From the NCBI RefSeq assembly GCF_018882365.1, contig NZ_JACVOP010000001.1, forward strand, positions 62,001 through 126,000: a stretch of 64,000 bases of DNA, written 5' to 3'. Of this stretch, positions 28,838 to 39,309 are shown one piece after another. This DNA comes from Polynucleobacter sp. 71A-WALBACH. GTDB lineage: Bacteria > Pseudomonadota > Gammaproteobacteria > Burkholderiales > Burkholderiaceae. Below the pieces are notes generated by a model. The model made no database searches and had not been told where the DNA came from. It saw only the letters and a list, made by a program, of their open reading frames with translations. Position 1 is the first letter of the stretch. Each line of letters opens with the position of its first letter. A program made the translations under genes and the position numbers.

Positions 28838-30772
28838 TTACTTCTTGTCATCCACTTCTTTGAAATCAGCATCTACAACATCAGCATCTGGAGCGGCAGC
28901 TTGCGCACCGCCTGGAGCTGCGCCAGGAGCGGCACCACCAGCTTTAGCTTGCTCAGCAGCCATGGCTTTTTCGCCTAACTTCTGACTTGCCTTACCCAAA
29001 GCTTCGGTTTTAGCTTCAATAGCAGCTTTATCGCTACCCTTGATTGCCTCGTCCAATTCTTTCAAGGCAGCCTCAATTGCTTCTTTTTCAGAAGCCTCTA
29101 AGGCAGAACCATGCTCTTCCAAGGCTTTCTTGGTTGAGTGAGCCAGTGCATCAGCAGTGTTGCGCGCCGTTACCAATTCCAATGCTTTTTTATCTTCGTC
29201 GGCATTCGCTTCGGCATCTTTCACCATGCGTAGAATTTCTTCTTCAGTCAAGCCAGAGTTTGCCTTGATGGTGATCTTGTTCTCTTTGCCTGTAGTTTTG
29301 TCTTTTGCAGTTACATGCAAAATACCGTTGGCATCAATATCAAAGGTCACTTCAATTTGTGGCATACCACGCTGTGCTGGAGCAATACCTTCCAAATTAA
29401 ACTCACCGAGCAGTTTGTTGGCAGCAGCCATCTCACGCTCGCCCTGGAAACATTTAATCGTTACCGCAGGCTGGTTGTCTTCCGCTGTGGAGTAAACCTG
29501 TGAATGCTTGGTAGGAATGGTTGTGTTCTTCGGAATCATCTTGGTCATAACGCCGCCCAAGGTTTCGATACCCAATGACAAAGGAGTCACGTCCAAGAGT
29601 AATACGTCTTTACGATCACCTGACAATACAGAGCCCTGAATCGCGGCACCAACAGCAACTGCCTCATCTGGGTTCACGTCTTTGCGTGGCTCTTTGCCAA
29701 AAATTTCTTTTACCTTGTCCTGAACAGCAGGCATACGGGTTTGACCACCAACCAAAATCACATCGTCGATGTCAGTCACATTCACGCCAGCGTCTTTGAT
29801 CGCAGTCAAGCAAGGACCAGCCGTACGGTTGATCAACTCTTCTACCAAAGACTCTAACTTAGCGCGCGTCAATTTTAAGTTCAAATGCTTAGGACCGCCT
29901 GCATCAGCAGTCACGTATGGCAAATTGATCTCAGTTTGTTGAGCGGATGACAACTCGATCTTGGCTTTTTCAGCAGCGTCTTTCAAACGTTGTAGAGCCA
30001 ATACGTCCTTGCTCAAATCTACGCCTTGCTCTTTCTTGAACTCAGCAATGATCCAGTCAATGATGCGTTGGTCAAAGTCTTCACCACCCAAGAATGTGTC
30101 ACCGTTAGTGGAGAGAACTTCGAACTGCTTCTCGCCATCTACGTTAGCAATCTCAATAATAGATACGTCAAATGTACCGCCGCCTAAGTCATACACAGCG
30201 ATCTTGCGATCCACTTTGTCTTGCTTATCTAAACCAAATGCCAATGCCGCTGCAGTTGGCTCATTGATGATGCGCTTTACGTCCAAACCAGCAATACGAC
30301 CTGCATCCTTAGTTGCTTGACGTTGACTGTCATTGAAGTAAGCGGGAACAGTAATCACCGCTTCAGTGACTTCTTCACCGAGATAATCTTCGGCAGTCTT
30401 TTTCATTTTGCGCAGGATTTCCGCTGATACTTGTTGTGGCGCCATTTTTTTATCGCGTGCCTCAACCCAAGCATCACCGTTATCTGCCTGAACAATCTTA
30501 TAAGGCATTAGACCGATGTCTTTTTGCACTTCAGCATCAGTAAATTTGCGACCCATCAAGCGCTTTACCGCATAGATGGTGTTTTTAGGGTTGGTAACTG
30601 ATTGGCGTTTTGCAGGCGCGCCAACCAATACTTCGCCGTCTTCAACGTAAGCAATGATCGATGGAGTTGTACGGCCGCCTTCTGCGTTCTCGACAACTTT
30701 AGGTGCATTATTTTCAACAACGGAAACGCACGAGTTCGTGGTTCCCAAGTCAATTCCGATAATCTTTCCCAT
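28838..30772 (-). CDS. dnaK: Chaperone DnaK (Hsp70)
   Basis: ATP-dependent Hsp70 that folds and protects proteins with DnaJ and GrpE. 644 residues. [16 protein letters not shown] at the start, the phosphate-binding [17 protein letters not shown] block and IILVGGxTRMP-type motif in the ATPase domain, then the linker [15 protein letters not shown] and the peptide-binding domain. The C-terminal tail is Ala/Gly-rich and ends in [15 protein letters not shown] as in proteobacterial DnaK. A GGAG lies five bases before the ATG. A sigma-32 promoter sits at 30836-30864. Confidence 0.98.
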   Translation of the reverse strand: MGKIIGIDLGTTNSCVSVVENNAPKVVENAEGGRTTPSIIAYVEDGEVLVGAPAKRQSVTNPKNTIYAVKRLMGRKFTDAEVQKDIGLMPYKIVQADNGDAWVEARDKKMAPQQVSAEILRKMKKTAEDYLGEEVTEAVITVPAYFNDSQRQATKDAGRIAGLDVKRIINEPTAAALAFGLDKQDKVDRKIAVYDLGGGTFDVSIIEIANVDGEKQFEVLSTNGDTFLGGEDFDQRIIDWIIAEFKKEQGVDLSKDVLALQRLKDAAEKAKIELSSAQQTEINLPYVTADAGGPKHLNLKLTRAKLESLVEELINRTAGPCLTAIKDAGVNVTDIDDVILVGGQTRMPAVQDKVKEIFGKEPRKDVNPDEAVAVGAAIQGSVLSGDRKDVLLLDVTPLSLGIETLGGVMTKMIPKNTTIPTKHSQVYSTAEDNQPAVTIKCFQGEREMAAANKLLGEFNLEGIAPAQRGMPQIEVTFDIDANGILHVTAKDKTTGKENKITIKANSGLTEEEILRMVKDAEANADEDKKALELVTARNTADALAHSTKKALEEHGSALEASEKEAIEAALKELDEAIKGSDKAAIEAKTEALGKASQKLGEKAMAAEQAKAGGAAPGAAPGGAQAAAPDADVVDADFKEVDDKK

Positions 30773-30835
30773 AATGGCTCCAAAAAAATTAAGTTATGTG
30801 TAATTTCGTAAAACTGCGAATAAATCGATATACAA

Positions 30836-30864
30836 TAAATGGGGCCGAATGAGGAGAATTCAAG
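30836..30864 (-). promoter_or_regulatory. Sigma-32 heat-shock promoter of dnaK
   Basis: On the minus strand CTTGAAT (30864-30858) is followed by 13 bases and CCCCATTTA (30844-30836). This matches the sigma-32 consensus CTTGAAA-N13-15-CCCCATNTA, with one mismatch in the -35. Transcription would start near 30829, giving a leader of about 57 bases before dnaK. Confidence 0.9.
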
Positions 30865-30876
30865 GGCTAAAAAAGC

Positions 30877-30902
30877 AAAAAAGGCAGATTTCTGCCTTTT
30901 TT
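30877..30902 (-). terminator. Intrinsic terminator between grpE and dnaK
   Basis: Perfect palindrome AAAAAAGGCAGA-TT-TCTGCCTTTTTT, a twelve-base inverted repeat with T-runs in both directions. It lies 45 bases after the grpE stop and upstream of the dnaK promoter, so grpE and dnaK appear to be separate transcription units. Confidence 0.88.
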
Positions 30903-30947
30903 ATCTCTTTTTCCACCAGAAACCCCTAATTTAGGGCCTTAAATAGC

Positions 30948-31508
30948 TTATTTTGGCGCACTCACAGTTACCAAGGCTGGGCGAAGGATCCGATCTGCAA
31001 TGGAATAACCCCTCTGCAGTACTGAAACCACGGTGTTAGCCTCTTGATCTGAGGGTACCGAGGCAATTGCCTGGTGATGGTGGGGATCGAACTTATCGCC
31101 TACAGCAGGATTAATTTCAGTTATGCGACCTTTTTCGAATGCTGAAAGTAGCTGTTTAAGGGTGATATCCAAGCCCTCTTTAAAGGCTTTAGCATCAACT
31201 GCTTCTGCATTCAGGGCGGCGTACAGACTGTCAGTTACGGGCACGAGATGCTCGGCAAAACTCTCAATTGCAAACTTATGAGCCTTGGAAATATCTTCAG
31301 CGGCACGGCGGCGGATATTCTCACCTTCGGCCTTAGCGCGAAGATAGTTATCCTGCATCTCGGTTAGTTTTTGATTTAACTCAGCGATTTCTTGCTCTGG
31401 AGTCTTTACTTCAGCATCGGTAGGGGCTACATCAACACCACCTTCAGCCTGAGGATCGGCGGTCATATTTTCCTGCTCAGGAGATGGGTTTTGATTTTCT
31501 TGGGTCAT
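30948..31508 (-). CDS. grpE: Nucleotide exchange factor GrpE
   Basis: Releases ADP from DnaK. 186 residues: an acidic, disordered N-terminus (about 1-35), a long coiled-coil helix (about 38-90, [26 protein letters not shown]), and a C-terminal beta domain with the family signature around [10 protein letters not shown] and [21 protein letters not shown]. Its own sigma-32 promoter (31551-31579) lies upstream and a terminator follows, so it is a heat-shock monocistron within the hrcA-hemH-grpE-dnaK-dnaJ cluster. Confidence 0.96.
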   Translation of the reverse strand: MTQENQNPSPEQENMTADPQAEGGVDVAPTDAEVKTPEQEIAELNQKLTEMQDNYLRAKAEGENIRRRAAEDISKAHKFAIESFAEHLVPVTDSLYAALNAEAVDAKAFKEGLDITLKQLLSAFEKGRITEINPAVGDKFDPHHHQAIASVPSDQEANTVVSVLQRGYSIADRILRPALVTVSAPK

Positions 31509-31550
31509 AGGTGCAAATTCACTTTTCTATCAGAATGGCTACTTCTCAAC

Positions 31551-31579
31551 AATATGGGGTCGATTAAGGCAATTTCAAG
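31551..31579 (-). promoter_or_regulatory. Sigma-32 heat-shock promoter of grpE
   Basis: On the minus strand CTTGAAA (31579-31573), 13 bases, then CCCCATATT (31559-31551). The -35 is a perfect match to the sigma-32 consensus and the -10 matches except at the last base. The spacing is identical to that of the dnaK promoter. A start near 31544 would give a leader of about 36 bases. It lies in the 100-base gap after hemH. Confidence 0.92.
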
Positions 31580-31608
31580 TGCGCTGGAGTTACTGAAGCT
31601 ACTGAAGT

Positions 31609-32703
31609 TTAGACAATGTTAGCTTTTGCCAAATCAGCCAAGCGATCACGCTCCTGCAATATTGAATCCGACTCCACACCCAGATTCCAACCAGCCAAAT
31701 GCTGCTGGGCAATATCGTACATCGCATCAATCCACTTTGGATTGCTATTGAGGCAGGGAATGTAGCGGTAGTCTTTTCCGCCATGCTCCAAGAAGATCTC
31801 GCGGGCTTCCATGGCAATCTCTTCCAGGGTCTCCAAACAATCCGCTGGAAAGCCTGGACAAAAAATATCCACTCGCTGACAACCTTCTTTACCCAACTTT
31901 TCAATTGTTGGTGCCGTGTAAGGCTTAAGCCATTCCGCTTTACCAAAGCGAGACTGAAAGGTCACCAAGTACTGTCCAGGTACTAAACCTAAGGATTCAC
32001 CTAACAAGCGACCTGTTTTTAAACACTCGCAGTGATAGGGGTCGCCTTTCATTAAATTACGCTTAGGTAGTCCATGGAAAGACATGACGAGACGATCGCC
32101 AGCAGCAAAATCTGGGCGTCCGTCCTTATCCCATGCACCGAGCACTTGGTCACGCAATGCGGCAATGTATTCAGGGTTGTCGTGATAGTGTTTCACCAAG
32201 CGTAACTCAGGCTGATTGCGCCATGTTCCGAGCACACGAAACACTTCATCAAAACTTGAAGCAGTGGTTGTTGCTGAATATTGTGGATACAGTGGTAACA
32301 ACAAAAGACGCTCCATACCTTGTGCCTGAAGGGCTTCAAGGGCTTGCTGGGTCGATGGTTGACCATAGCGCATCGCTAAGTCTACCAATACTACTTGACC
32401 ATGATTAGCGAATTTTTCACCCAATTCTTTGGCTTGCAAGCGTGAATAATGCATTAAAGGTGAGCCTAATTTTGGCAGCCAAATTGAAGCGTATTTTTTA
32501 GCGGAGGCACCGCTACGAATCGGCAAAATAATGCCGTTCAAAATGCACCACCAAATAATGCGAGGAATTTCTACGACGCGTGGATCCGATAGAAATTCTT
32601 TGAGATAAGCCCTCACTGCTTTGGCAGTTGGCGCGGCAGGAGTGCCTAAGTTCAGCAATAGCACTGCTGTCTTAGAGGGGCGTAAGTGAGGGTTTTGATT
32701 CAA
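31609..32703 (-). CDS. hemH: Ferrochelatase
   Basis: Inserts Fe(II) into protoporphyrin IX, the last step of haem synthesis. 364 residues. AVLLLNLGTP (about 14-23), the LYPQYSATTTAS segment, the conserved SFHGLP motif with the metal-site His (about 203-208), and FCPGFPADCLETLEEI near the C-terminus with the conserved catalytic Glu, all fit. It lies between hrcA and grpE; hrcA ends 43 bases upstream, so both may be on one transcript. In several betaproteobacteria hemH sits in this same cluster. Confidence 0.96.
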   Translation of the reverse strand: MNQNPHLRPSKTAVLLLNLGTPAAPTAKAVRAYLKEFLSDPRVVEIPRIIWWCILNGIILPIRSGASAKKYASIWLPKLGSPLMHYSRLQAKELGEKFANHGQVVLVDLAMRYGQPSTQQALEALQAQGMERLLLLPLYPQYSATTTASSFDEVFRVLGTWRNQPELRLVKHYHDNPEYIAALRDQVLGAWDKDGRPDFAAGDRLVMSFHGLPKRNLMKGDPYHCECLKTGRLLGESLGLVPGQYLVTFQSRFGKAEWLKPYTAPTIEKLGKEGCQRVDIFCPGFPADCLETLEEIAMEAREIFLEHGGKDYRYIPCLNSNPKWIDAMYDIAQQHLAGWNLGVESDSILQERDRLADLAKANIV

Positions 32704-32746
32704 GAGAGATCCATCTTAATTAAGAGAGCTAAAAAAATAATAGTGC

Positions 32747-33769
32747 CTAGGAATTCACCGGGGAACTCAATGCGCCAGATAACAACTTAGAGGTGATGTC
32801 GACAATCGGAATGACCCGATCGTATGCCATGCGAGTAGGGCCAATGACACCGAGAGTTCCAACGATCTGCCCATCCACGCTATAGGGTGCACTGATGACT
32901 GCCAAATCTTCATATGGCAGCAAGTCACTTTCACCACCAATAAAGATTTGAATACCATCAGCATGGCTCGATACGTCCAGCAATTGCATGAGAACCGACT
33001 TTTGCTCAAGCATGTCGAACATCTTGCGCAGCTTATCTAAATTGGTGCTGAGATCGCCAACATTCAGTAAGCGCCGCTCACCTGACAAAAGCATATCTCC
33101 TTGACCCATACCGTAATCGCTAACGCCACTGTGCAAGGCTAAGGCCATGAGTCCAGAGATGTCACTACGTAAGTTATCCAGGTCGGAAGCGAGGTGTGCC
33201 CGCACCTCAGCAAAGCTCTTACCTGCGAACTGCATATTGATGTAATTGCCCGCCTCCACCAGCTGGCTTGGGGTGTAATCCTGCGTGGTGGGAAGGATAC
33301 GATTTTGAACATCCCCCTCGGGGGTCACCATAATGAGCAAGATCTTGCCTTCGCCAAGCCGTAAGAACTCGATGTGTTTGAACACCTGGGCCCGCTTAGG
33401 CGTCATCACCACCCCGGCAAAATGGGTCAAATTAGACAAAATTTGCGCCGCGGAGTTCATCACCCTTTGTGGAGAATCTGGCAAAAGTCCTTTTTCCATT
33501 TCTCGAGCGGCAATTTCCTCTAAGGGGCGAACGGTCACCATCGTATCCACAAAGAGGCGATAGCCCCTTGGGGTTGGTATGCGACCAGCCGAGGTATGGG
33601 GGCTAGTTACTAGGCCCATTTCCTCTAAATCCGCCATGACATTGCGAATCGTGGCCGCAGAAAGATCCAGGCCCGAGAATCGAGACAGAGTGCGTGAGCC
33701 AATAGGCTGCCCCTCTTCGATATAGCGCTCGATGAGGGTTTTCAGTAAGGCGCGGGAGCGATCATCCAT
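32747..33769 (-). CDS. hrcA: Heat-inducible repressor HrcA
   Basis: Repressor that binds CIRCE operators of heat-shock genes, usually groESL and sometimes dnaK. 340 residues. An N-terminal winged helix ([53 protein letters not shown]) is followed by [11 protein letters not shown], the HrcA signature, and the C-terminal [11 protein letters not shown] block. Divergent from nadK with 37 bases between. I see no CIRCE repeat (TTAGCACTC-N9-GAGTGCTAA) in this window, so its targets must lie elsewhere. Confidence 0.96.
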   Translation of the reverse strand: MDDRSRALLKTLIERYIEEGQPIGSRTLSRFSGLDLSAATIRNVMADLEEMGLVTSPHTSAGRIPTPRGYRLFVDTMVTVRPLEEIAAREMEKGLLPDSPQRVMNSAAQILSNLTHFAGVVMTPKRAQVFKHIEFLRLGEGKILLIMVTPEGDVQNRILPTTQDYTPSQLVEAGNYINMQFAGKSFAEVRAHLASDLDNLRSDISGLMALALHSGVSDYGMGQGDMLLSGERRLLNVGDLSTNLDKLRKMFDMLEQKSVLMQLLDVSSHADGIQIFIGGESDLLPYEDLAVISAPYSVDGQIVGTLGVIGPTRMAYDRVIPIVDITSKLLSGALSSPVNS

Positions 33770-33806
33770 AGTGGAAGGGATTTTATGCGTATGGTTTAAT
33801 CGTTAT

Positions 33807-34712
33807 ATGTTAAGCCCATCCCCAAATTCCAGCAAAAAGGCATTTAGCCGGGTTGCGCTTGTCGGTAAATATCAGGCTGACGGCATGCAGGAACGCCTCA
33901 ACGACCTGGCGATACTACTAAGCCAGCAAGGCTGCGAAGTCTATGTTGAAAGCGCTACCGCCAGCCATCTTGGGCTAACTGCCTACCCTATTAAAAAGGT
34001 TGAGGAGTTCGCCGACGCCATTGATTTGGCAGTTGTTTTGGGCGGTGATGGCACGATGCTCGGGATTGGACGTCAGCTGGCTGGGAGTGATGTCCCTCTA
34101 GTTGGCATCAATATGGGCCGCTTGGGCTATATGACCGACATCCCTATTCAGAATGTCCAGACTGTCTTACCGCAAATTATTGCCGGTGAATACGAAGCAG
34201 ACACTAGAACCTTGCTGGATGCGGTGGTCATGCGCAATGGCAAAAAGATTAATCAAGCACTCGCCTTAAATGATGTTGTAGTCAATCGCTCTGGAATCTC
34301 TGGAATGGTAGAGCTCGCAGTGCGCGTTAACGGCTCATTTATGTATAACCAACGCTCTGATGGATTGATTGTGTCAACACCGACGGGCTCAACTGCTTAC
34401 GCCCTTTCTGCTGGTGGACCTATTTTGCATCCACGGGTGGCAGGGATTCTGTTGGCGCCAATTGCGCCGCACTCTTTATCCAATCGCCCTATCGTATTGC
34501 CACAAGATATTGTGGTGAGTATCGAGGTCGTAGATGGCAGAGAAGTGATTGTGAACTTTGATATGCAATCACAAACTCACTTGCAATCAGGCGACACAAT
34601 TGAAGTCAGTCAATCTGAAAAAACAATCACCCTACTTCATCCTCGCAGTCATAGTGACTACAAAACCTTGCGAGAGAAGTTACATTGGAATGAGTATCCA
34701 TCGACATTCTGA
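33807..34712 (+). CDS. nadK: NAD kinase
   Basis: Makes NADP from NAD and ATP. The GGDG motif is at 79-82 ([10 protein letters not shown]), followed by [19 protein letters not shown] and [22 protein letters not shown]. 301 residues. The ATG at 33807 (MLSPSPNS) is chosen, because the open frame from 33732 overlaps hrcA in the opposite direction. recN starts 26 bases after its stop. The divergent hrcA / nadK-recN layout is common in betaproteobacteria. Confidence 0.95.
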   Translation: MLSPSPNSSKKAFSRVALVGKYQADGMQERLNDLAILLSQQGCEVYVESATASHLGLTAYPIKKVEEFADAIDLAVVLGGDGTMLGIGRQLAGSDVPLVGINMGRLGYMTDIPIQNVQTVLPQIIAGEYEADTRTLLDAVVMRNGKKINQALALNDVVVNRSGISGMVELAVRVNGSFMYNQRSDGLIVSTPTGSTAYALSAGGPILHPRVAGILLAPIAPHSLSNRPIVLPQDIVVSIEVVDGREVIVNFDMQSQTHLQSGDTIEVSQSEKTITLLHPRSHSDYKTLREKLHWNEYPSTF

Positions 34713-34738
34713 TGTCGAATTATTTGGTACTCTAAGGC

Positions 34739-36409
34739 ATGCTTCAAACCCTATCGCTTCGCGACTTTGTCATTGTTGACCAGCTAGAGCTAGACCTTTC
34801 CTCGGGCTTCACAGTCCTGACTGGTGAAACGGGTGCCGGCAAATCTATCCTCTTGGATGCACTCAGTCTTGTATTGGGTGAACGTGCGGATAGCAGCCAA
34901 ATCCGTGAGGGGTGTAATCGCGCTGAAATCAGCGCCCACTTTCGAATTGATCAACAGCAAATTCAGCACTTCAATCAATGGCTTGATGAGCAAGGCTTTC
35001 CGATTGAGGATGAAGGACAAAGCCTGCTTCTCAAAAGAACTGTAGAGGCAAATGGTCGAAGCCGCGCTTTCATTAATGGCAGCGTGGCAACTTTGGCACA
35101 ACTCCGTGAAGCGGGCGATCAGCTAGTAGATATTCACGGACAACATGCGCATCAACTATTACTTAAAGGTGGTGCCCAGCGTGAACTACTGGATCGCCAT
35201 GCCAATCACATGGATCTTGTTATTGAGGTCTCGCAATTATTTAAAACACTGAATGAATCGCGTCACAGACTAGACCAAGCTGAAAATGCTGGTCAAGATG
35301 TTGAGCGAGAACGTGATCGCCTAGAGTGGCAGCTAGAGGAGCTCACCGAGCTCTCCCCACAAGAAGGTGAATGGGCCGCTATTCAAGGAGAGCATGCTCG
35401 CCTAGCGAATGGCGCAAAAATTATTAGTGGCTGCCAAGAAGCAATTGAAGTTCTGAGCGATGCTGACAACTCTGTAGAGTCCACTCTTTCTAAAGCTAGC
35501 GCCAATATGAGCGCATTAGCGGAACATGACTCTGCACTGAGCGATATCAGCCAAGCACTAGAGTCGGCACAAATTCAGATAGATGAAGCAGTTCATAGTC
35601 TCAACCGCTATTTACAAAAACTGGATTTAGATCCAGCGCGCCTCAGTGAAGTTGAGGAGCGTATGCAAGCACTCCATGGCGCGGCCAGAAAATACCGTAC
35701 CGAAGCAGATGGCTTGCCAAAACTACTACTAGACACTACTGAACGTTTAGAGGCATTGACTGCCTCTCAAAATATGGAAGCTTTACGCGAGAAAGTGAAG
35801 CAAGAAGAGCTCGCCTATCTCAAGCAAGCAAAGCAGCTCTCACAAAAACGTAGCAAAGCTGCGCTGGATTTAGGCAAGCAAGTGACTACCGCAATGCAGG
35901 ACTTGTCGATGGCAGGCGGACAGCTCGAAATCGCTTTGCTGCCTCTAGCCGAAGGGGGTGCTCATGGTCTCGAACAAATTGAATTTCTGGTTGCGGGCCA
36001 CGCTGGTAGCACCCCACGCTCATTAGCAAAAGTAGCCTCTGGCGGTGAACTGGCTCGCATTAGCTTAGCCATTAGCGTAATCACCAGCAAAGCGTCATTT
36101 ACACCCACGCTCATATTCGATGAGGTAGATGCGGGTATCGGGGGAGCGGTTGCCGAGACAGTTGGAAAATTGTTGCGTCAACTTGGCGAGTCACATCAGA
36201 TTCTCTGCGTCACCCATTTGCCACAAGTGGCGGCGCAAGGCAATCACCATCTTAAGGTGAGTAAATCTCAGGCGGGGGATAAAACCCTTTCCCAAGTCAC
36301 GCCTCTAGGCAGGTCTGAGCGAGTAGAAGAAATTGCTCGCATGCTGGGCGGAGCAACTATCACTGACACTACGCGTCGTCATGCTCGAGAACTGTTAGAG
36401 CAAAACTAA
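34739..36409 (+). CDS. recN: DNA repair protein RecN
   Basis: SMC-like ATPase acting early in double-strand-break repair. Walker A GETGAGKS at 29-36; Walker B LIFDEVDAGIGG near 462, after a coiled-coil middle (about 155-370) and the ABC signature LAKVASGGELARISLA. 556 residues is normal. The start overlaps nothing; AAGG lies just before the ATG. It converges on glnE with five bases between, and no terminator is visible. Confidence 0.96.
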   Translation: MLQTLSLRDFVIVDQLELDLSSGFTVLTGETGAGKSILLDALSLVLGERADSSQIREGCNRAEISAHFRIDQQQIQHFNQWLDEQGFPIEDEGQSLLLKRTVEANGRSRAFINGSVATLAQLREAGDQLVDIHGQHAHQLLLKGGAQRELLDRHANHMDLVIEVSQLFKTLNESRHRLDQAENAGQDVERERDRLEWQLEELTELSPQEGEWAAIQGEHARLANGAKIISGCQEAIEVLSDADNSVESTLSKASANMSALAEHDSALSDISQALESAQIQIDEAVHSLNRYLQKLDLDPARLSEVEERMQALHGAARKYRTEADGLPKLLLDTTERLEALTASQNMEALREKVKQEELAYLKQAKQLSQKRSKAALDLGKQVTTAMQDLSMAGGQLEIALLPLAEGGAHGLEQIEFLVAGHAGSTPRSLAKVASGGELARISLAISVITSKASFTPTLIFDEVDAGIGGAVAETVGKLLRQLGESHQILCVTHLPQVAAQGNHHLKVSKSQAGDKTLSQVTPLGRSERVEEIARMLGGATITDTTRRHARELLEQN

Positions 36410-36414
36410 GTTTT

Positions 36415-39231
36415 TCAAACATCCGAAGGGGCAAGAAATATCTCTTGCCACAAAGCCAACACCGCTTCTCTTGCTTGAACTAGTTGAGGCTCAAGCCCTA
36501 AATCTACCCGCGTCTTTTCCGCGCCATCTAAACGTAAGCGATGTTGACGAGCTCGGAGCAGGCGATAGGCATCCCCTACCTCTTGGGCTATCGAGGCTTG
36601 AATTAACCCCACCTCTCCCGCAATCCGCAGTAAGGCGATATTCCCCAAGTTACCAATAAGTTGCGGGTGACTATTTGAAAATGCCAGAACTAAAAACTGC
36701 ACAATAAATTCAATATCAACCATGCCGCCAGCATCGTGCTTTAAATCAAAATCAGGACTGGGGTTTGGATGTCCAGCATGAACCTTGCGACGCATTTCTA
36801 AAATCTCATGGCGCAATTGATCAACATCGCGCTTCTGACTTAAAACCTCAAAACGCACATCATCAAAGAACTTTCCAACTAATTTACTGCCCGCAGAACA
36901 CCTAGCTCGCGTTAGGGCTTGATGTTCCCACACCCATGCCGCGTTATCCCCCTCACGCAGTTGATATTTCTTAAACGCATTAGCATTGGTCACTAAAAAT
37001 CCAGCAGAGCCATTTGGACGAAGACGGGTGTCGATTTCAAACAGGCTGCCGGCAGATGTATAGGCGGTTAACCAATTAATCATGCGCTTGGCGAGTAAAG
37101 CGTAAATTTCTTGAGCCGCAAAATCGGTTTCTTCTGCTTGATACAAAAATACCAGGTCTAAGTCAGACGCATACCCCAACTCTTTACCACCCAGCTTTCC
37201 ATAAGAGATCACCGCAAAAGGTGCTTTTGCATCTACAGATAAGCTAAATTTTTTAACCACACTAGGCCAAACACGCTCGAAGGTAGTCTCTAATATTAAG
37301 TCGGCTAAAGCAGATAAATGATCACTGACTTTCTCAACGGAAAGCTCGTGATCAACACCAATTCCTAAATCCGCCAATAAAGTAATAAAGGTTTCGGTGT
37401 GATGGGTAATACGCAAGATATCCATTGCCTGCTCTGAGCCATCACCATCCGCCATCACATCATCAAGCCGCATTTCTAGAGTGGCTTTTACTTCTTGCCA
37501 ATATTGTTCTGGATGCTCAATCAAGGCCTTTTCAGTGCGCGAGTTGAGTAAGTAATCTAACAAATGGGGGTGCCTAGTTAAATATTCCGCACCCCATTGC
37601 GATGCCTTGAGTAAAGCCAATACATTGGATAGCGCCTGTGGATATTCAGAAAGAATAGATAAATAAGCACTACGCCGAGCAACCGCCTCCAACATATCAA
37701 AAAAGCGCAGTAAAGTTTGGTCCGCACTAATTGCAGCAGGCTGATCTACTTGTAGGCTATCCGCAGCTTTACGAATCAAGTTATTAAAAATGATCCTGCT
37801 TTTCTCAGATAGCTGTCTTTGCTTAGAGCTATCGGCCCAAGCCACCCAACGAGCCGCAGACTCTGGGAAGAGCGTGCTATCAGGCTCCCATCCTGCGGGT
37901 AAGGAGGTATTGTCTAGGCGTGCGGAATCGTCCAGCACAAAAGCTTTTTCAAAATACTGAGCTACTGCCATTTGATGTTTGTCGAGCTCGGGCAAAAATG
38001 CGGCCTTCTCTTGAACACGATCAGGGCCAACCATACTTTCCGCCAAGCGAATCCGAGCACCTTCATCTTCTGGTAAATAGTGCGTCTGCTGATCCTCCCA
38101 CACCTGTATGCGATGCTCTAAGCGACGCAAGTAAACATAAGCCGCCTTTAGATCCTCGACTTCATCGGCCGGCAAAATTCCTTGCTGCTTCACCAGCTCC
38201 AATACTTTAAGGGTGGGGCGAATACGAAAGCGGGGATCTGTACCACCACGCATCAACTGAAACATTTGCGCTAAGAATTCAATTTCACGAATACCCCCAC
38301 GGCCTAACTTAATGTCTCTGGATCGACCATGATGGTTGGATGAGCGCTTCTCAGCTTCATGCTGTATCTGCGCATGCAATTCACGGATAGAGGCAATCAC
38401 GCCGTAATCCAAATGTCGGCGATACACGAACGGGCGAATGAGTTGGTCAAGCTCACGTTCGCAATAGGCAAAGGCAGGTGAATCAGGCAGGGGTGAAATT
38501 AATCTACCTTTGATCCAAGCGTAACGCTCCCACTCCCTACCCTGCACCAATAGATACTCTTCTAACATGTCAAGACTACATACCAGAGGGCCAGAATCCC
38601 CATTCGGTCTTAGGCGCATATCCACCCGGAATACAAAACCATTCGCATCATGCTCTGCTAATAGTTTGATCAGACGCTTACCCATGCGCGTAAACCACTC
38701 GTGATAAGACAAACTCTTAGGTCCGCCCTGAGTATCACCTTCATGCTCGTATAAAAAGATAAGGTCAATATCAGAGGAAAGATTGAGCTCTAGACCCCCC
38801 AACTTACCCATACCCACAACCATCAAGGGCATCTCTGAGTCCGTCACTGAACTCCAAGGTAGACCAAAACGACGCTGAAGATCTGCGCGAATATACGCAA
38901 TGGAAAGGGCAACTGCCTCTTCCGCAAAATGACTCAATGCGTGCGTCACCTCACTAAGATCGGCCATACCGTTCAGATCTCGAAAGGCAATCCAGAGCAT
39001 GAGGCGCTGTCTCGCTAGCCTCAGATCTGCCATAAATTGAGCCTCATTCTGCTCTGGAATAGCTAATGCATCCTGGCAGGGCGTTAATAAACCCCTAATT
39101 CCAGCGATATCCACTTTAAAAGTACTCTGGGACTGAAGCCACTCCAGCCATTCAGGGCGAGAATTGAGCCAACGTTGAGCATAGCTGGAATGCTGCTTTA
39201 AAAATTCAATTTGGGCGGCAAAATCGGTCAT
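36415..39231 (-). CDS. glnE: Glutamine synthetase adenylyltransferase / adenylyl-removing enzyme
   Basis: Bifunctional regulator that adds AMP to or removes it from glutamine synthetase in response to nitrogen state through PII. 938 residues, with two nucleotidyltransferase domains: the N-terminal GMGKLGGLELNLSSDIDLIF (Asp154 and Asp156) for deadenylylation and the C-terminal SYGKLGGKELGYASDLDLVF (Asp690 and Asp692) for adenylylation, joined by a helical region. Both metal-binding DxD motifs are intact. Single gene on the minus strand. It diverges from yhdP with a 78-base gap. No PII or glnA gene lies in the window. Confidence 0.96.
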   Translation of the reverse strand: MTDFAAQIEFLKQHSSYAQRWLNSRPEWLEWLQSQSTFKVDIAGIRGLLTPCQDALAIPEQNEAQFMADLRLARQRLMLWIAFRDLNGMADLSEVTHALSHFAEEAVALSIAYIRADLQRRFGLPWSSVTDSEMPLMVVGMGKLGGLELNLSSDIDLIFLYEHEGDTQGGPKSLSYHEWFTRMGKRLIKLLAEHDANGFVFRVDMRLRPNGDSGPLVCSLDMLEEYLLVQGREWERYAWIKGRLISPLPDSPAFAYCERELDQLIRPFVYRRHLDYGVIASIRELHAQIQHEAEKRSSNHHGRSRDIKLGRGGIREIEFLAQMFQLMRGGTDPRFRIRPTLKVLELVKQQGILPADEVEDLKAAYVYLRRLEHRIQVWEDQQTHYLPEDEGARIRLAESMVGPDRVQEKAAFLPELDKHQMAVAQYFEKAFVLDDSARLDNTSLPAGWEPDSTLFPESAARWVAWADSSKQRQLSEKSRIIFNNLIRKAADSLQVDQPAAISADQTLLRFFDMLEAVARRSAYLSILSEYPQALSNVLALLKASQWGAEYLTRHPHLLDYLLNSRTEKALIEHPEQYWQEVKATLEMRLDDVMADGDGSEQAMDILRITHHTETFITLLADLGIGVDHELSVEKVSDHLSALADLILETTFERVWPSVVKKFSLSVDAKAPFAVISYGKLGGKELGYASDLDLVFLYQAEETDFAAQEIYALLAKRMINWLTAYTSAGSLFEIDTRLRPNGSAGFLVTNANAFKKYQLREGDNAAWVWEHQALTRARCSAGSKLVGKFFDDVRFEVLSQKRDVDQLRHEILEMRRKVHAGHPNPSPDFDLKHDAGGMVDIEFIVQFLVLAFSNSHPQLIGNLGNIALLRIAGEVGLIQASIAQEVGDAYRLLRARQHRLRLDGAEKTRVDLGLEPQLVQAREAVLALWQEIFLAPSDV

Positions 39232-39309
39232 AACTCCATCTTAATCCGACTCTAGACTCAAACCTCAGAAGCTTGGCGCTCACCCAATGGCTGACGGATA
39301 ATAGAGCTC

